DNA of 64,000 bases, taken from assembly GCA_026214975.1 (NCBI GenBank), contig CM047815.1, forward strand, positions 76,785,299 through 76,849,298, given 5' to 3'. Position 1 is the first letter of the stretch; every line of letters starts with the position of its first letter. The notes under the pieces were generated by a model that was given only the letters and a program-made list of their open reading frames with translations, was not told the DNA's origin and ran no database searches. The stretch comes from Gentiana macrophylla. Taxonomy: Eukaryota > Streptophyta > Magnoliopsida > Gentianales > Gentianaceae. Both the position numbers and the translations under genes were made by a program. Positions 1 to 13,796 of the stretch are shown in pieces.

Positions 1-2112
<2,112 letters not shown>

Positions 2113-2216
2113 GATCTTTAACTTGGGAGAGATGCTAATAAAAAAATCAGAGAGCAAAATGTAGAAATTTGTTCTTGAAGAGGTGTGATGAGAGAAAAGG
2201 GGCTTTTAGTGGTTGG

Positions 2217-2225
2217 TTTATATAG
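2217..2225 (-). promoter_or_regulatory. TATA box of the GAPC gene
   Basis: On the minus strand the bases read CTATATAAA, about 105 bases upstream of the GAPC start codon. That leaves a 5' UTR of roughly 70-80 bases, which is ordinary for a plant gene. It is the only good TATA match in the 150 bases upstream of the ATG. Assigned by position; no transcript evidence is available. Confidence 0.7.
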
Positions 2226-2439
2226 AAAGGGAAAGGAGAGGGTAATAAGAAGAAACCGTGTGGTGTGTCTGGTTGGGTGAATCTCGGCGGCGATTTACTT
2301 TTCTTGACTTGGGAAAAAGAAAGTAAAATTCATTTTTTTGTTTGTCCGAAAGGAGAGATCCAGAAGCATTGAAAATTAAGCTTCTCCTCAAGCATTTTTC
2401 CTCGTAACCTTGGGAAACAAGTTGTGTGTATATTGTAGT

Positions 2440-2442
<3 letters not shown>

Positions 2443-2484
<42 letters not shown>
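2443..2484. repeat. Poly(T) tract, 42 bases
   Basis: Uninterrupted T run upstream of the GAPC promoter. Reading frames through it (poly-Lys or poly-Phe) are meaningless. It could be a retroposed poly(A) tail on the minus strand, but no retroposon body is recognisable beside it. Confidence 0.9.
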
Positions 2485-2485
<1 letters not shown>

Positions 2486-2874
2486 GGTGGAGAAAAGTGT
2501 ATATTGTATATTGACACCCAAAGAGATAAAGAGTATGAGACATATACTATATGCATTTGCAGTTCAGATTCAGAATCTTATATATATGTTTGGTATGATG
2601 TCACAGACGGCGCCTATCGCTACTATCTATATGGGGCTTGAAAGTCAATTTCAATATAATCCGGCTTAGATCATTGTATAGTAGTGAAGAATATTGTCAA
2701 GTATCTTTGGAGAACGAGAGACTATATAATAGTATTCAGTTGATGATTTACTGAATATGTATGATTACAATCGATTCTAACTCGATTACATGATGATCAA
2801 AAGTCAATCTAAGGATCAATCTTTACTCTTAGTGGTCGAGATGTGGTCTAGATAAGCATCAAGCAATCTATCAT
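2485..2874. other. Intergenic DNA, no feature recognised
   Basis: About 390 bases of AT-rich sequence between the poly(T) tract and the Copia remnant. Some of it may belong to the decayed Copia element, but no frame is convincing. Confidence 0.5.
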
Positions 2875-3145
2875 TTTTTATGGAAGCTGAGTGCTATAGA
2901 AGTAGTACGTATGGCTCAAGAAATTCATGACAGATGTAGAAATAGTTCCTAATATTGATAAGCCCATTAACTCTTATTGTGTTAATAGCCCTTATAGACT
3001 CAAGAGATTGGAGCACATATAGAGGAAATATCACTTCATCAGAGGGCTTGTGCAATGAGGTGACGTAGTTGTACTTAAGATTGCCTCTACCAACAACTTC
3101 GTCGATCTTTTCACCAAGACTGTAAAAGCTATTTGAACAACATGC
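2875..3145 (+). pseudogene. Decayed Ty1/Copia pol remnant (RNase H end)
   Basis: A broken plus-strand frame preserves the C-terminal signature of Copia polyproteins. It has a stretch like EHI-stop-RKYHFIRGLV, then GDVVVLKIASTNNFVDLFTKT, matching the usual pattern KHIERKYHLIRE..QRGDVV..KI.S..NLADPFTK. Upstream, MEAEC resembles the EAEY motif of the same domain. Stops and frameshifts are frequent, so this is an old fragment. No LTR, primer-binding site or polypurine tract can be assigned to it. Confidence 0.7.
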
Positions 3146-4343
3146 TTAATAATACTCGGAAAGTGAAGGCAACATTACTAAGGATTATCTTCATAAAATT
3201 GATCTTACCCTAAGGTATCACTTCATGTCCCATAATACGTTGTGAGGTCCCTATTGGTTTTTAATTTAGCTTATCTTTATTACACCAAGTATTTTTGGGC
3301 ACTACACTTAGTCATGCACTAAGAACATAAATGGGTGCAAACCCACTAAATAATTACCACTAGCGGTCCCATATAATCATCCTATTAAAGTGTGTGTCCG
3401 GCCGAGTTTGTCCACTTTTCTTGATCATCCTTGTGAATCTTGTGATCGGCGGAGTTCGTCCACTTTTTCTGAGCACACAACACATCGTGATAATAGCTTG
3501 TGCATTGCCAAAAATAACATGATGTTTATTCGTTAACTAGTCCGATATGTATGCTATTAATCATTAACTAAACACCTAAATTAATTCAACAAAAATACAC
3601 AAAATCGAGTTTGGTCCATGGTTTAGCCGGGCGCTAAAATGCTCAAAAACAAATTACTTTGGTTTATGTTTCATTTTGGTGCGTCTTTGAACCCTTTTGG
3701 CCGGTGCCAAAATGCATGAAATCGACCTAAAACCACAACACATATAAGTTTAATATGAACACCCTCTTACCTTGAATCCAAGCCAAAACGGTTCCAAACT
3801 TGAAGCGAAACATCGATTCTTTAAACTTCAACCAAAACCTAGGAAAACACAATCTAACCTTGAATTAATTATGACCATATGTATCTAAGCACTTGATACT
3901 ACGATTTACAAATTTAGAACATCTAAACATGATGAAATCCTCAAGATTCCAAAACTTGGGCAATTTCATACATTCTCCAATCAAAATGAAACATGTATAA
4001 AACGATCATTGTCTCTACTCGAATTACTCAAATAGAAATTATAAATTTCACAATTTCCTTAAAAAGATAAATTTGTTTACCTCTTTCATATTAATGTTAC
4101 AGATAAATTGTCGCGATTTGTTCAGTCAAGCTACATTTAGTTGGCTTGATAACTTAATCGACGTATATTACAATGATGGTGTGGTAGTGGAGATGATAAC
4201 ATTTCATAGTTGTTGAGTTGACTCATATAACTTGTGAATTGTGATATTATTCCTGTCGGCGGGATCTTGATGTAATTAAGTATCATTGAATGGAAAAAGA
4301 TCCCCGACGGTATAGCCCCCAGCTGTGCCGAGCTGTACATCCG
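3146..4343. other. Intergenic DNA, no gene recognised
   Basis: AT-rich sequence with no long frame and no repeated domain signature. It contains two related segments near 3400-3420 and 3443-3463 (both with GAGTT-GTCCACTTTT) that look like a small local duplication. It may include the 3' flank of the Copia remnant. Confidence 0.4.
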
Positions 4344-4347
4344 AAAC

Positions 4348-4375
4348 GGTGTCGTTTTTGGGTCGAAACGACACC
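4348..4375. repeat. Perfect 10-bp stem-loop followed by a T run
   Basis: GGTGTCGTTT and AAACGACACC form a 10-bp perfect inverted repeat around an 8-base loop, followed by a run of T. No coding context is visible. It may be a small fold-back remnant; a transcription role cannot be shown. Confidence 0.6.
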
Positions 4376-4579
4376 TTTTTGATTATGTTTTTTTTAAAAT
4401 ATTTTTAGATCGGGACCAAACGCGCCGCGCTTTGGCCGACATTTGGTTGTCGTTTTGATCACCTGTGGCCGAATGCCATTGTCAATAATGTGTACCGGCG
4501 GGGATCGGGGTCCATCATTGAATGTAGTACGTAATGATCCTTGTTGTGATCTATGTTTCCTTAGAGTGCAAAAGATATG

Positions 4580-4852
4580 TACTGCCTCCGGTCCAAAATA
4601 TAAGTCAGAGTTTTTATACAGATTAAGAAAGTGGTTGAATGTCATTAATTTGAAGATTAATATCTAAAATACTCTTTAACTATCATTAATGCAATAGTTG
4701 TTGAGTACACTAATAAAAAGTTGTTGGATTTATAATAAATTAAGGGTAAGGTAAAAGAATGAGCAATAAATGTTGTATCGGTATTGTAGAATGAAACATA
4801 TCATAAAATAAATCAAAAGGTATAAGACTTATATTTTGGACCGGAGATAGTA
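4580..4852. mobile_element. Stowaway-like MITE, 273 bp
   Basis: Terminal inverted repeats CTGCCTCCGGTCCAAAATATAAGTC and its right-end counterpart match at 23 of 25 positions, flanked by TA on both sides (4580-4581 and 4851-4852). The CTCC..GTCC..AAAATATAAGT terminus and TA target are typical of Tc1/mariner-type Stowaway MITEs. The interior is AT-rich and non-coding. Confidence 0.85.
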
Positions 4853-5523
4853 TATGATAGAATTTTGTGTGTCGATGTATCGTATACAATGGATAATAGA
4901 TGATTGTCAATGTGACTAAATTATTAATAGTTCATGTATTGAGGTGTGTAACAAGCGATTCTTTTTAAGGTTAAAGGTCAGAATAATCGCTGATCTAAAA
5001 TGAGGAAAAAAACAAAAAAAAATATAATAAGTCGAAGATGACAAAACGCGTATATTATATTATTCACGCTACATTACTATACGTCACACAACCAAACGTA
5101 GTAATACATATAAGAATGCACGCTGCTTTTTTTTTTTCAACCATTATTATTTTTTTCTTGTCATTTTTCCCATTTTCATCTTTTTTTTCATTCTTCCCTA
5201 CTCCTACTTTTTTTTTTTAGCTGATACACATTTACTTACTTATATGTTATGTACCACTCCACACATAATAAGACCCTGTTTTTGTTAGGGTACATAATAA
5301 GACTTCATAATTCGGGTAGTTAAATTTTTATTTTTGTTATTTTTATTATTATCTACACATTATGTAATGTCAACGCAGAACCCCAAATATGCAATTAGAA
5401 ATACGTATTATTTGTGCACTAATAATAATAATGCCCATGCTTTTATAACGTAAGACTTGGCATGCGTGATATTTGACGTCAGCAATACTCAGCCGTCTGC
5501 GTTTTTTTCTTATGAGTAGAGTA

Positions 5524-5859
5524 CCAGAATGAACGCCGATTCGATTCGATTCATTTGTATTCGGCGAAAAAAGCTCGATTCGAGTTCGATTCGAACCTTC
5601 AACGCCGAGCGAACGTTAGGTATTTGATATTCGCCTATCGAGCCGAATCAGATCGAACACGCTCGCTCGAACTATTGTATATTTAAAAAAAAAAAAAACT
5701 ATATATAAGGTTCGAACATGTTCGAACCGCTCAACATGTTCGAACATGTCGAACATGTTCGAACTTTCAACCCGAGCCGAACCTTGCTAAACTAAGGTTC
5801 GACTAGCTTGAGCGAGCCGAACCTTAGGTTCGAACCTTTCGAGCGAACTCGAACCCTGG
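5524..5859. repeat. TTCGA-rich palindromic repeat, probable non-autonomous fold-back element
   Basis: Dense short palindromes of the TTCGAA, GTTCGAAC and CATGTTCGAACATG type fill about 330 bases, bounded by CCAG on the left and CCTGG on the right. The interior can fold on itself many times. No target duplication is clear. It resembles the TCGAG-rich block at 58575-59045 in style but not in exact sequence. Confidence 0.55.
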
Positions 5860-6076
5860 CATACGTTCGGTAGAGTTGCTCGCTGCCACTGTTTCTAATG
5901 CATGAAATGGATGCGCAGGATCATAGATTAGGAGTAATAAATTTTTTAAAGATAAACAAAAAATTTAAAATGGCAAACTATATACATAGTACTATAGTAG
6001 TATAAATATTAGTGTATTTGAGAGCAGCTTTCTCTTAATCAGATGTGAGGTCACACAAATACAGATGTCATAAATA

Positions 6077-6200
6077 ATAAAATTTGAAAAGTACATCTGA
6101 AAAGCATTGAAAAGCATTTCGTAAGGGATTCGTTACGGATTCGCTACGAAAACGCTAGAAAATGCTTTTCAAACATTATTTTCAAATGTTATATTTTGAG
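6077..6200. repeat. Small fold-back (inverted repeat about 120 bp)
   Basis: Arms built of AAAATTTGAAAA..GAAAAGCATT on the left and AATGCTTTTC..TTTTCAAATG on the right pair across a centre containing ATTCGTTACGGATTCGCTACG. The inner 10-bp arms are perfect. No target duplication was identified. Confidence 0.5.
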
Positions 6201-6985
6201 ATACTACATAAATAACAAATTTTCAAATATATTTTTTCAAGTTTCCCTTTTTTAACAAATTTTTTTTTTTTTTTTGATGTAGAATAAAAATTTCAATAGG
6301 GTAAAAAAATTATTTAATTAAAATATCCTTAGCGATTTCAGATAATTCAATGATTATACTTTTCGTTAGATAATTATTTTAGTTTTGTGGCAAGTTTATA
6401 TATTCGTAATTGTATAGTATTAGAAAATATATGTTTTCATGTCAATGTTTTCTCCGGGCACGATCCGGACCGAATTTCGGATTAGTCTGACCAATTGGTC
6501 CCGGATATCGGGGGCTTTAAGTTAAAAAAAATATCACCGCTATTTTTTATTACATTGAAGGTGTTTTATTTTTTTAAATCCAACATTTTCAATTCAAAAA
6601 CATAATGCAAAATAGTACCTATGTCGTATTCTATATCTTTTCCGTAAGTTATACTTATTGTCATGGGTATGACATGACTTTATACATATGACACTTATTA
6701 TGCTTTGGACATAATGACAAGAGCCGTCTTAGTTAATGGGCCGACATGAGTCCGCCTCAAGATTGGGTTTTATGTAATAGATGAATTCGACAAAGCTTGT
6801 CTCCTAACAACGCAAGTCGCCCTTATTATATCAACATGACACATTGTTCTCTGCCTTCTATTATCATCTCAACGTAAGACGTCTACGACCTTTGCAATCG
6901 CCGATGTCGTGCACGCTTCTTCGCCCTTTATATTCAAATTTCAACTGTTAGATCTCGACTGGGTCACAAGCTTACGCTCCATCAA
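6201..6985. other. Intergenic DNA, no gene recognised
   Basis: AT-rich with several T runs. The stretch at 6615-6648 (GTACCTATGTCGT..TATATCTTTTCCGTAAG) recurs at 19544-19566 beside the Mutator-like insertion. That suggests an old shared repeat, but no element boundaries can be set. Confidence 0.4.
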
Positions 6986-6989
6986 CCAA

Positions 6990-7135
6990 GGAGTAAGCTA
7001 CGATGTTATAATCGCTCCCTTGATTCGGACATCGTGCACATGATTGCTCCAAGCCCGCCCCCTTAAACGGCTTCATGTCATCAACCACGTCTTTAATGGT
7101 AGCACAATCAACTCTAAACTCCCTCATGAGTGAGG
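6990..7135 (-). pseudogene. Possible decayed retroelement RNase H-like fragment
   Basis: One minus-strand frame reads MREFRVDCATIKDVVDDMK and later DYNIVAYSLVDGA. This resembles the end of plant reverse-transcriptase-associated RNase H domains (a VESDC..I..V block followed by GN.VAHSLA..A). Similarity is by eye and weak, the frame is broken further downstream, and no reverse transcriptase is adjacent. Confidence 0.3.
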
Positions 7136-7263
7136 CCTATAAAAAAAGTCATTACCTCATAATTCAGAACTACGTTATTAGCTTGATCCTAAAGTTTTCA
7201 TAGTACACAGGCAGTCAATCACATTGACTCACCTATTAATCATCAACAAATCTACTAGTTTAG

Positions 7264-7477
7264 TACTCCCTACGTCCCATAATATAAGGTCTTTTGGCCA
7301 TTTCGCACAGTTTAAGAAAACATAATAAATAAGTTACTTTTTAAGATTTCAATGTAAAATATTGTATTATTTTTTGGGACTGACTAATAATATTACATCG
7401 TTTAGTGTGAAAGTGAAAATAATGCATTTAATATTGTATTGTTTTGTGAGAAGGACTTATATTTTGGGACATCACTA
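7264..7477. mobile_element. Stowaway-like MITE with an eroded right end
   Basis: The left end CTCCCTACGTCCCATAATATAAGGTC and the right end GGACTTATATTTTGGGACATCAC are imperfect inverted repeats of the same type as the MITE at 4580-4852, with TA at both borders. The outer bases of the right arm have decayed. It lies immediately left of the truncated Athila-type element. Confidence 0.65.
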
Positions 7478-7601
7478 AAAAGCCAAAAAGACTAAAAACC
7501 TAAAAACCTAACAAAACAAAAACAAAAAAAACTATCTAAAACAGGGATTAAAACACAGAAAACAAAAAAACGAAAAACAAAAACTAGGCAACCGTCCGGT
7601 T

Positions 7602-7618
7602 CCCCGGCAACGGCGCCA
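7602..7618 (-). promoter_or_regulatory. Primer-binding site complementary to tRNA-Asp
   Basis: The plus strand reads CCCCGGCAACGGCGCCA, identical to the 3' end of plant tRNA-Asp(GTC) including CCA. The minus strand of the element is therefore the usual TGGCGCCGTTGCC priming site, seven bases from the LTR edge at 7625. Athila elements are known to prime with tRNA-Asp. Confidence 0.9.
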
Positions 7619-7624
7619 AAAACT

Positions 7625-9150
7625 TGTCACGGATTTTATTAATACAAAATAAACAAGTAATAAAACCGGTTAACCTCAAGTGCAAGGATCGTAGTATAGA
7701 GGCTATGCCGGGTCGATCTTACGGGGAACTAGACAGTTGTTAATCCTAGCTTTTGTTTTAACTAACTATGTCACGAAACTAAACTAAACAGTGGATTAAT
7801 CTAAACAAAGATTGCAGAAAATAAACTAGACAGAGGAGATTATCCAATGCTAGGAAAATACGGGTAACGGACTTATTAACTAAACTAAACTAATTGCAAA
7901 AAGGAAATTAACTAAGCAAAGCGAGACTCAAGTTGCAAGGATTTAAAATCAAATTATAAAAGGCAAACGAGGATTGATCCACCTATCAACATGTATTGAT
8001 CTCCTATCTCGATTATATGTGGTATTTATCTAGTCGTGATTCACCTTACCTAAACATGAACCCTAATTCCTTAGGTAATTCATCTATTAACCTAGTATCT
8101 TCCAATGCTAGATTAACGCTTGCTTCAAGATCAAAGGTGTCAACTTTTACGTTTAAATCTAGTGATTAGACTTATTAACTTCCGTTATTATAAATCTAAG
8201 GACTATTCTTATCTATGGTGATCTAAAGGTTAATCATGACTTCCATCAATCATAAACATAATCATACATGCAAATCTTCCGATATAAACGCAATTAAACG
8301 AGATAAAACATAAATAAGAAACAACCTTAAATAAATAACTCACACAGATAATCGAAATACATAAATCAATCCAAGTTGATGGCTTCACAATTCTCGTTTG
8401 ATTGAAGCTTTAGCTCCCGAGCATCCCCAGCAACCCAGAAAAGCAGGAAAAGAACATAAAAACTGCTCTAAACTAATCTAATTTAAAGTTGCAGAAAAGT
8501 GGAAGGAAAAGAAGTAGAACCGCAGCCTTAGCCGCCTTGGGGTTTAGGGGGTTGTGTAGTGTCGAATTGTTGTTTTTAATGTGTGAAAATAGCCTTGTAT
8601 TTATAGGCAACAAAGTCGGTTCCTCTAAGTCGGTTTCATGGACGAGCGTTAGCTCGTGGACGAGCGTTCACCTTCTTCGCTCTCTATTCGACGCTGCTCA
8701 GGTGTCCGTTCATGCTCTCGATGACTGCGTTTTCAACATTGGACACTCGCTCAATCTCGCAGACGCCGCTTGACCTGGACGGAGCATGGACGTTCGTTCA
8801 ACATGACTTGAATGCGATTGTTGCATGTTTATCTCTTTTTCTTCTCTCCACTCGATCATTATCTCTTCCTTAAATCTTTATAGCTCTCGAAATTTATCTC
8901 TTTTGATCATCATTTGAGCACAATAAACATACCTATAACACATGGAAAACATCGCAAACTGTAATAAAGTCCATATAATCATAATTTCACCATAAAACCA
9001 CATGATTATGTCAATATTGCGATTAAGTCTTTAAAAACATCGTTTGCTCAATATTTCAATATAAGACCTATTTATTATGCAAATTATACAATTAAGAGGG
9101 AAAATATCATAAATTATATCCTTATAAACCACATAATTTCACCCTTAACA
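7625..9150 (-). repeat. LTR of Athila-type copy 1
   Basis: 1526 bp, nearly identical to the LTRs at 24757-26278 and 37722-39244. It begins TGTC and ends AACA on the plus strand (TG..CA). A minus-strand TATA box (CCTATAAATA) lies at 8598-8607, and degenerate GGACGAGCGTTC motifs lie just upstream of it at 8638-8800. The LTR sits between leader sequence and 3' internal sequence, so it served two overlapping elements. Confidence 0.9.
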
Positions 9151-10690
9151 ACTCCCCCACACTTAGCTTTTGCTCGTCTCGAGCAAAACAAAACGAAAAA
9201 TTAGGCTTGAGAAAGGAAAACAGGCATCTAAACAGATATAACATATAGATAATAACTTAGGCGTTCACCATTGTGTGTGTATAGCCATAGAAAACTTCCA
9301 CTACAACCAAACTTGAAAAATCAAAGTAAAACTAGCTAATACCCCCTCGTAGAATAGAAATAAATGACACTCATAAGATGTACCCTACAAGCGTGACATA
9401 TCCCGAAAAGATGATCGAATGAATCTGGGCCTTTCTCGAAATACTCGGAGGATAATCCCTACATCATATCTTTCAAACTATACTGGGGATAAGATTAACG
9501 AAAACTAAGCCTTATATTCAATTTCGTAACGATATCTTAGTCGATTTAACTTATTCACTTTAAACACACATTAGATAAGCCATTGCCCTCATAGTAGAAT
9601 AGGACATTTCGAGATAATCCCCTACCTTACTCCAATCATAAGGCAGCTCTTCCTAACTGTCGTGAGCTTTTAGTCATCATGGTGGTATAGGACATACGTG
9701 GTACGCCCTACCTCACTCAAATCATTGACTAGCTTTCGACACACACGATTAATTCATTAATTCAACTTCTTCAATTGGACAATAGTTACGTGTACTTATC
9801 ACATTCAAACTTACAGATATTCACAGTATAACATACTTCGAAACTAAATACAAACTATCATAAATCTCAAGATATATACGTAGCACTAAGCACATGACTT
9901 ATAAGAAAATCAAAAATTACTAATCCAAACGGGGGTATAACTCTATAAAATAGCTCATCGTCACTATGGCTCGTGAAAAAATAGTGTCGTGAAACAACTA
10001 ACTTATCAAGTACATGAAATATCACATAGATGACTATAAAAACAACGAACTTCAAATTGAATTGCCTACTCGGGACCAAACAAAGACAAAAGTGTCGGAA
10101 AACTTTGAAAAATTACGCTCATTTTGCATAATAAAAACATTCTATCGTATTAAACAAACTTATATGCATAGGTACAAATCGAACTATCCCCTCCCCCCAC
10201 ACTTAAAAATTCAACATGTCCTCATGTTGTGCAGAAAGTAAAAAGGATAAGAAACTTAGCTTTGAATTCGCAGGAAAACCGAGCCCGCTGGTCGCCGGAG
10301 CATGAAAAGGCCAACGCCGCAAAAAGCATGGAAAAACGTCCCAAAACTAACTCAATCGGATCTCGACAAAACTACTACCGCAACACTCGAGAAACAGAAA
10401 ACTCGGGGGAAAAACGGGGTATAATATGGCAGTAGTGATAATAAATCAAAACGGAATAAAAAGAAAAGGTCATCGATAAATATGTCAATACAAGTCAAAG
10501 AAAAAGAGTGCAGGGTGCCTTACGGCTTACATGATCATCCAAAATATACGCCTATGATAAACAACAGTAGCGTAAAAACTAGAAAGTACAAGAATCATGA
10601 ACAGTGCCGAAGGATAGCAATAGTCAAAATACAATCAGATCGAATAAAAGTATACCAAAAAGTGCAACACCAGAAAGAATAACAAGAAAC
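9151..10690 (-). other. 3' non-coding region of Athila copy 1 with two polypurine tracts
   Basis: On the element strand this runs from the end of ORF3 to the LTR. It contains a hairpin (10212-10229) followed by the first polypurine tract (10186-10204), and twin stem-loops (9688-9710 and 9601-9623). A third conserved block lies at 9428-9493, followed by a second hairpin (9168-9188) and the LTR-adjacent polypurine tract (9152-9162). No frame here is conserved in copy 2. The same signals recur in the unrelated-length element at 40365-49618. Confidence 0.75.
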
Positions 10691-10692
10691 AA

Positions 10693-13600
10693 TCAAGATG
10701 TCCCCGGAGTCGTCTCAGTCGTAGAAGGATCAGCAGCAGAGTCACCAGCAGGGGCATCAACAGGAGGAGGATCTGAAGCAGGTACAGCAGCCGTAGACGT
10801 CGTCTGTGAAGGCTCAGGCTGTGTAGTAGAAGCAATAGCAGTCCCAGTAGGTCTCTCCTCCGCATCGTCAGGCTCTCTCCGCCTCGATCACATCGGCAAT
10901 AACTTGCTCGATCGCGATCGGAAAAGACGAACTCCGTATCACTCTCCTTGAAAATCAGCATATCCTCGGTTTCTTGCCCTCCACAATGCACTTCAAAGAC
11001 GTACATCATGTTCTTCTCGCATCTCTTGGATATCAGTCATCCAATCTCGTGATCGTATTGGCCATCTTTGCCGAGCAATCTCGGAAGAAGATAATCCGAA
11101 ATGGTCAAGCGTGTTCTCGTGAAATTTATGGTTTTTATCGCATTATTAGAGAACAATATCTTTCGTATTTTAGTAATTTTTAGAGAAAATTATATGTTTA
11201 AGGCGTGAATTTGAATAATGGGTTTAGAAGTGTCAAAAGTGTAATTTGGGCGCTTTTATGTGTTAAATTTATTGAATTATTATTATTTGGGGATGACTAC
11301 ATGTTTTCCATGTTTTATCTATTATGTAGATGCTTAATTTTGAGTGCATAAAGAGGATAAATGAGGCTCAATTCGAATTATAAGAGATAAATATGGAATT
11401 GGCTTGAAGAAGAATGGATAACTATGAAGAAATCCGATCCTCAAAGATATTGGACGGGCGTCCACCGATCCGCATTTAGCCCCAGAGTGAATCAAGCGTC
11501 CATGAAGCGCCCAGAGTCATATTTTACATACAGAGTCTCCAGACGTAAGTCGAACGAAGCGTCTCGAATCTCCGTCCAAATAAATGAACGAAGCGCCCAT
11601 AACCTTGGGCGGGCGCCCAGCGCCCGACTTAACCCTAGCCGACCTAAAATCCTATAAATAGCAAAGTGTGTATTAGACCTGTGGGACATCTCATACGCAT
11701 TATTCCTCATAACACACCATACACCGCATATTCCACCCTTGGAGGAGCCGCACTAAACCCTAAAGAATTATGAGTTTCTTCCTTCAATCATATCTTGGAT
11801 CATCACAGGCATGCAAGGCTAAGCACATCGCGGTAGAGCAACGGGATGAAACCACATCAACGCTATCACAACCATGATTAGTTAGTTTTATTTTTATTTA
11901 TGATTCGAACATCGCTTTTATTTATCGATTGATTTTGGATTGATTGCTAAGCGCTTTTATTAGATAGGGATGTCAATGAAACCATATGTTGCTTTGAATT
12001 TATATGGAAATATGATTCAATAGTAGAGTTTTTCAATCGATACGATTAATGTTATTTTGAGGAATCATGTGATGTTAATTGGGTGTTTAATTTGGGAACA
12101 AATTTATGATCTTGTTATGAATGTTAATTTGTTTTGCTTGGAAAAGGAAACAAGAACCCTAGAATTCGATTTAAAGGAATTTAGTCGAATTGTGATTGAT
12201 CATACCAATAAATCGTGTTTAGATCATAAGAATGGTTGTGTGATGGTTGTGTGGTGTATCCTTGTTGTTTTACCGCCCTTTTAATTATCTCGGTAAGCAA
12301 ATTAGTTCGTATTGTTTGTTATTGCTACGCTTAGTTACTTCCAGGATTTTAGTGTGTTTTCTGCATATTTTACTGCTTCAAAGATGTATTTGGGCGCCGT
12401 CCGCAATAGCGAGCACGCCGTCCATCTTGCCGCTTTTCTTATTTTCTACGCTTGTTCTTATTTCTCGCTTTTACTGTTTTAGTTCTTAGATTCGTGACAT
12501 AACCGACTTAGGAGTTATATCTTAATCGACAACCGCATTTATTCCTTAGGGCGACTCGGCAACACCTTATACTACGTGCCTTATACTTGGGGTGTTCCGA
12601 TAATATAAATTTAAAACACGTTTTCAACGAACAAAGCGCTGGGCGGCATAGAAGTAGATCCCGGCTCAGATGGCGGAGGTACAACTTTCTCTCTACGAAT
12701 AGGGGGAAAACTCTTCGTCTTATGATCTGACGTATACTCAGCAACTCCAGCATCCAAACACAGCTGGTGAATCAAATGAGGGACTATCAAACTCCTAGTG
12801 TAAACCTTCTGGTTCATGGAAATCTCATCAAACAAGGCTTGTCCTACATCGACATTCAACCCGAACGTCAAAGCATATAACATCCCAAGATCACTAATAT
12901 GGAAATGTGTGAGGTTGTTCTTTGGAATCAACCTACTCTGAATAAATCGACACTGGACTCTTCAATCCTCGGTCCATGTCGTAGTGATCAACTCCTTCCT
13001 TTGGCCATTGGGTCTCAATGTCCAAGCCACACCCGGACACACTCTTAATCTCAACTCCTCCATCGGGTCACGACCATCCTCACGTTGCCTTCTCGCAATT
13101 TCCTCTTTATAATCTAAACCCTCAAAAGTCGGTATCTCGATATTTCTCATTTATCACCTTAGCGTAAAAAGGAACTTTCACACACACAAGACCATGACAA
13201 AACCTTTATCTAAATCACCCTCGAATCAGCTTTGCGTAAAATTCTAACACTACGGAATCATTGACAAAGTCCGGAGGGATTTTAAGATGGGCATTCCATT
13301 TCCTAGCCTTTAACATCTCAACAAAGGCTGGATCAACTTGAAGCACTTTTACCTCCCTATCAAAGATAAGACTCTAGTCGAGTAATGCTTAGTGTAGGCA
13401 TCGTGAGCTGTGAGGATTGACAAACCTACGTGGCATCAAAAGAGGGTAACATTCTTAGACTTCTTCTTAGGAGGTGCCCTAGGTTCAGTGCAACTTCCTC
13501 CCTAACCACATCATCAACATTCTCCTCTCGAACTTGTTCAAATTTTCTAGATGACGACCTTTCTTAAAACTGGGATTTCTAACCAACGGAACATCATCCT

Positions 13601-13796
13601 GTGTATCCGAATCGGAGGAGGATTCATCTCTCAAATCAGCTCGGGCTTGTTGAGATGCCCTAGGGGGTTGCTCACGTAAAATTACACCTCGGTTGGGCTC
13701 CAAATTGGAGGGCTCATCGTCCAAACGTTTACGTTTACCAGATTCAACAACCTTCTCTTTACCAGGCCTCTGCTTAGTAACCGCTTTCTTCCCCAT
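10693..13796 (-). pseudogene. Env-like ORF3 of Athila copy 1, interrupted by a solo LTR
   Basis: Starts at 13796 with MGKKAVTKQRPGKEK, a lysine/arginine-rich N-terminus, followed by an acidic serine tract (DESSSDSDTQDD). A central block (12931-12640) reads FHISDLGMLYALTFGLNVDVGQ and later LIVPHLIHQLCLDAGV. This fits the putative plant transposon protein domain found in Athila-type elements. The C-terminal tail is rich in Pro, Thr, Ser and Ala and ends at 10693. A 1.5-kb solo LTR with TSD AAGCG splits it at 11112-12633, and several small indels break the frame. The role of this third ORF is unknown; an envelope function is only a hypothesis for the family. Confidence 0.7.
11112..12633 (+). mobile_element. 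Solo LTR inserted in ORF3, 1522 bp
   Basis: Begins TGTTCTCG and ends CGAACA, with an exact 5-bp target duplication AAGCG at 11107-11111 and 12634-12638. The uninterrupted sequence in copy 2 (near 28247) confirms the empty site. A TATA box (TATAAATA) at 11653-11660 indicates plus orientation. GGACGGGCGTCC-like motifs at 11452-11640 lie directly upstream of it. No internal domain remains, so it arose by LTR-LTR recombination. Its sequence is not that of the Athila LTRs here. Confidence 0.9.

Noticed and set aside
2218..2641. Frames containing poly-Lys or poly-Phe
   Set aside because: Created by the 42-base T tract in the GAPC upstream region.
10635..11009. Leucine-rich minus-strand frame resembling a membrane protein
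   Set aside because: It is the wrong frame of the Pro/Thr/Ala-rich ORF3 C-terminus; the matching frame ends at 10693 and agrees with copy 2.
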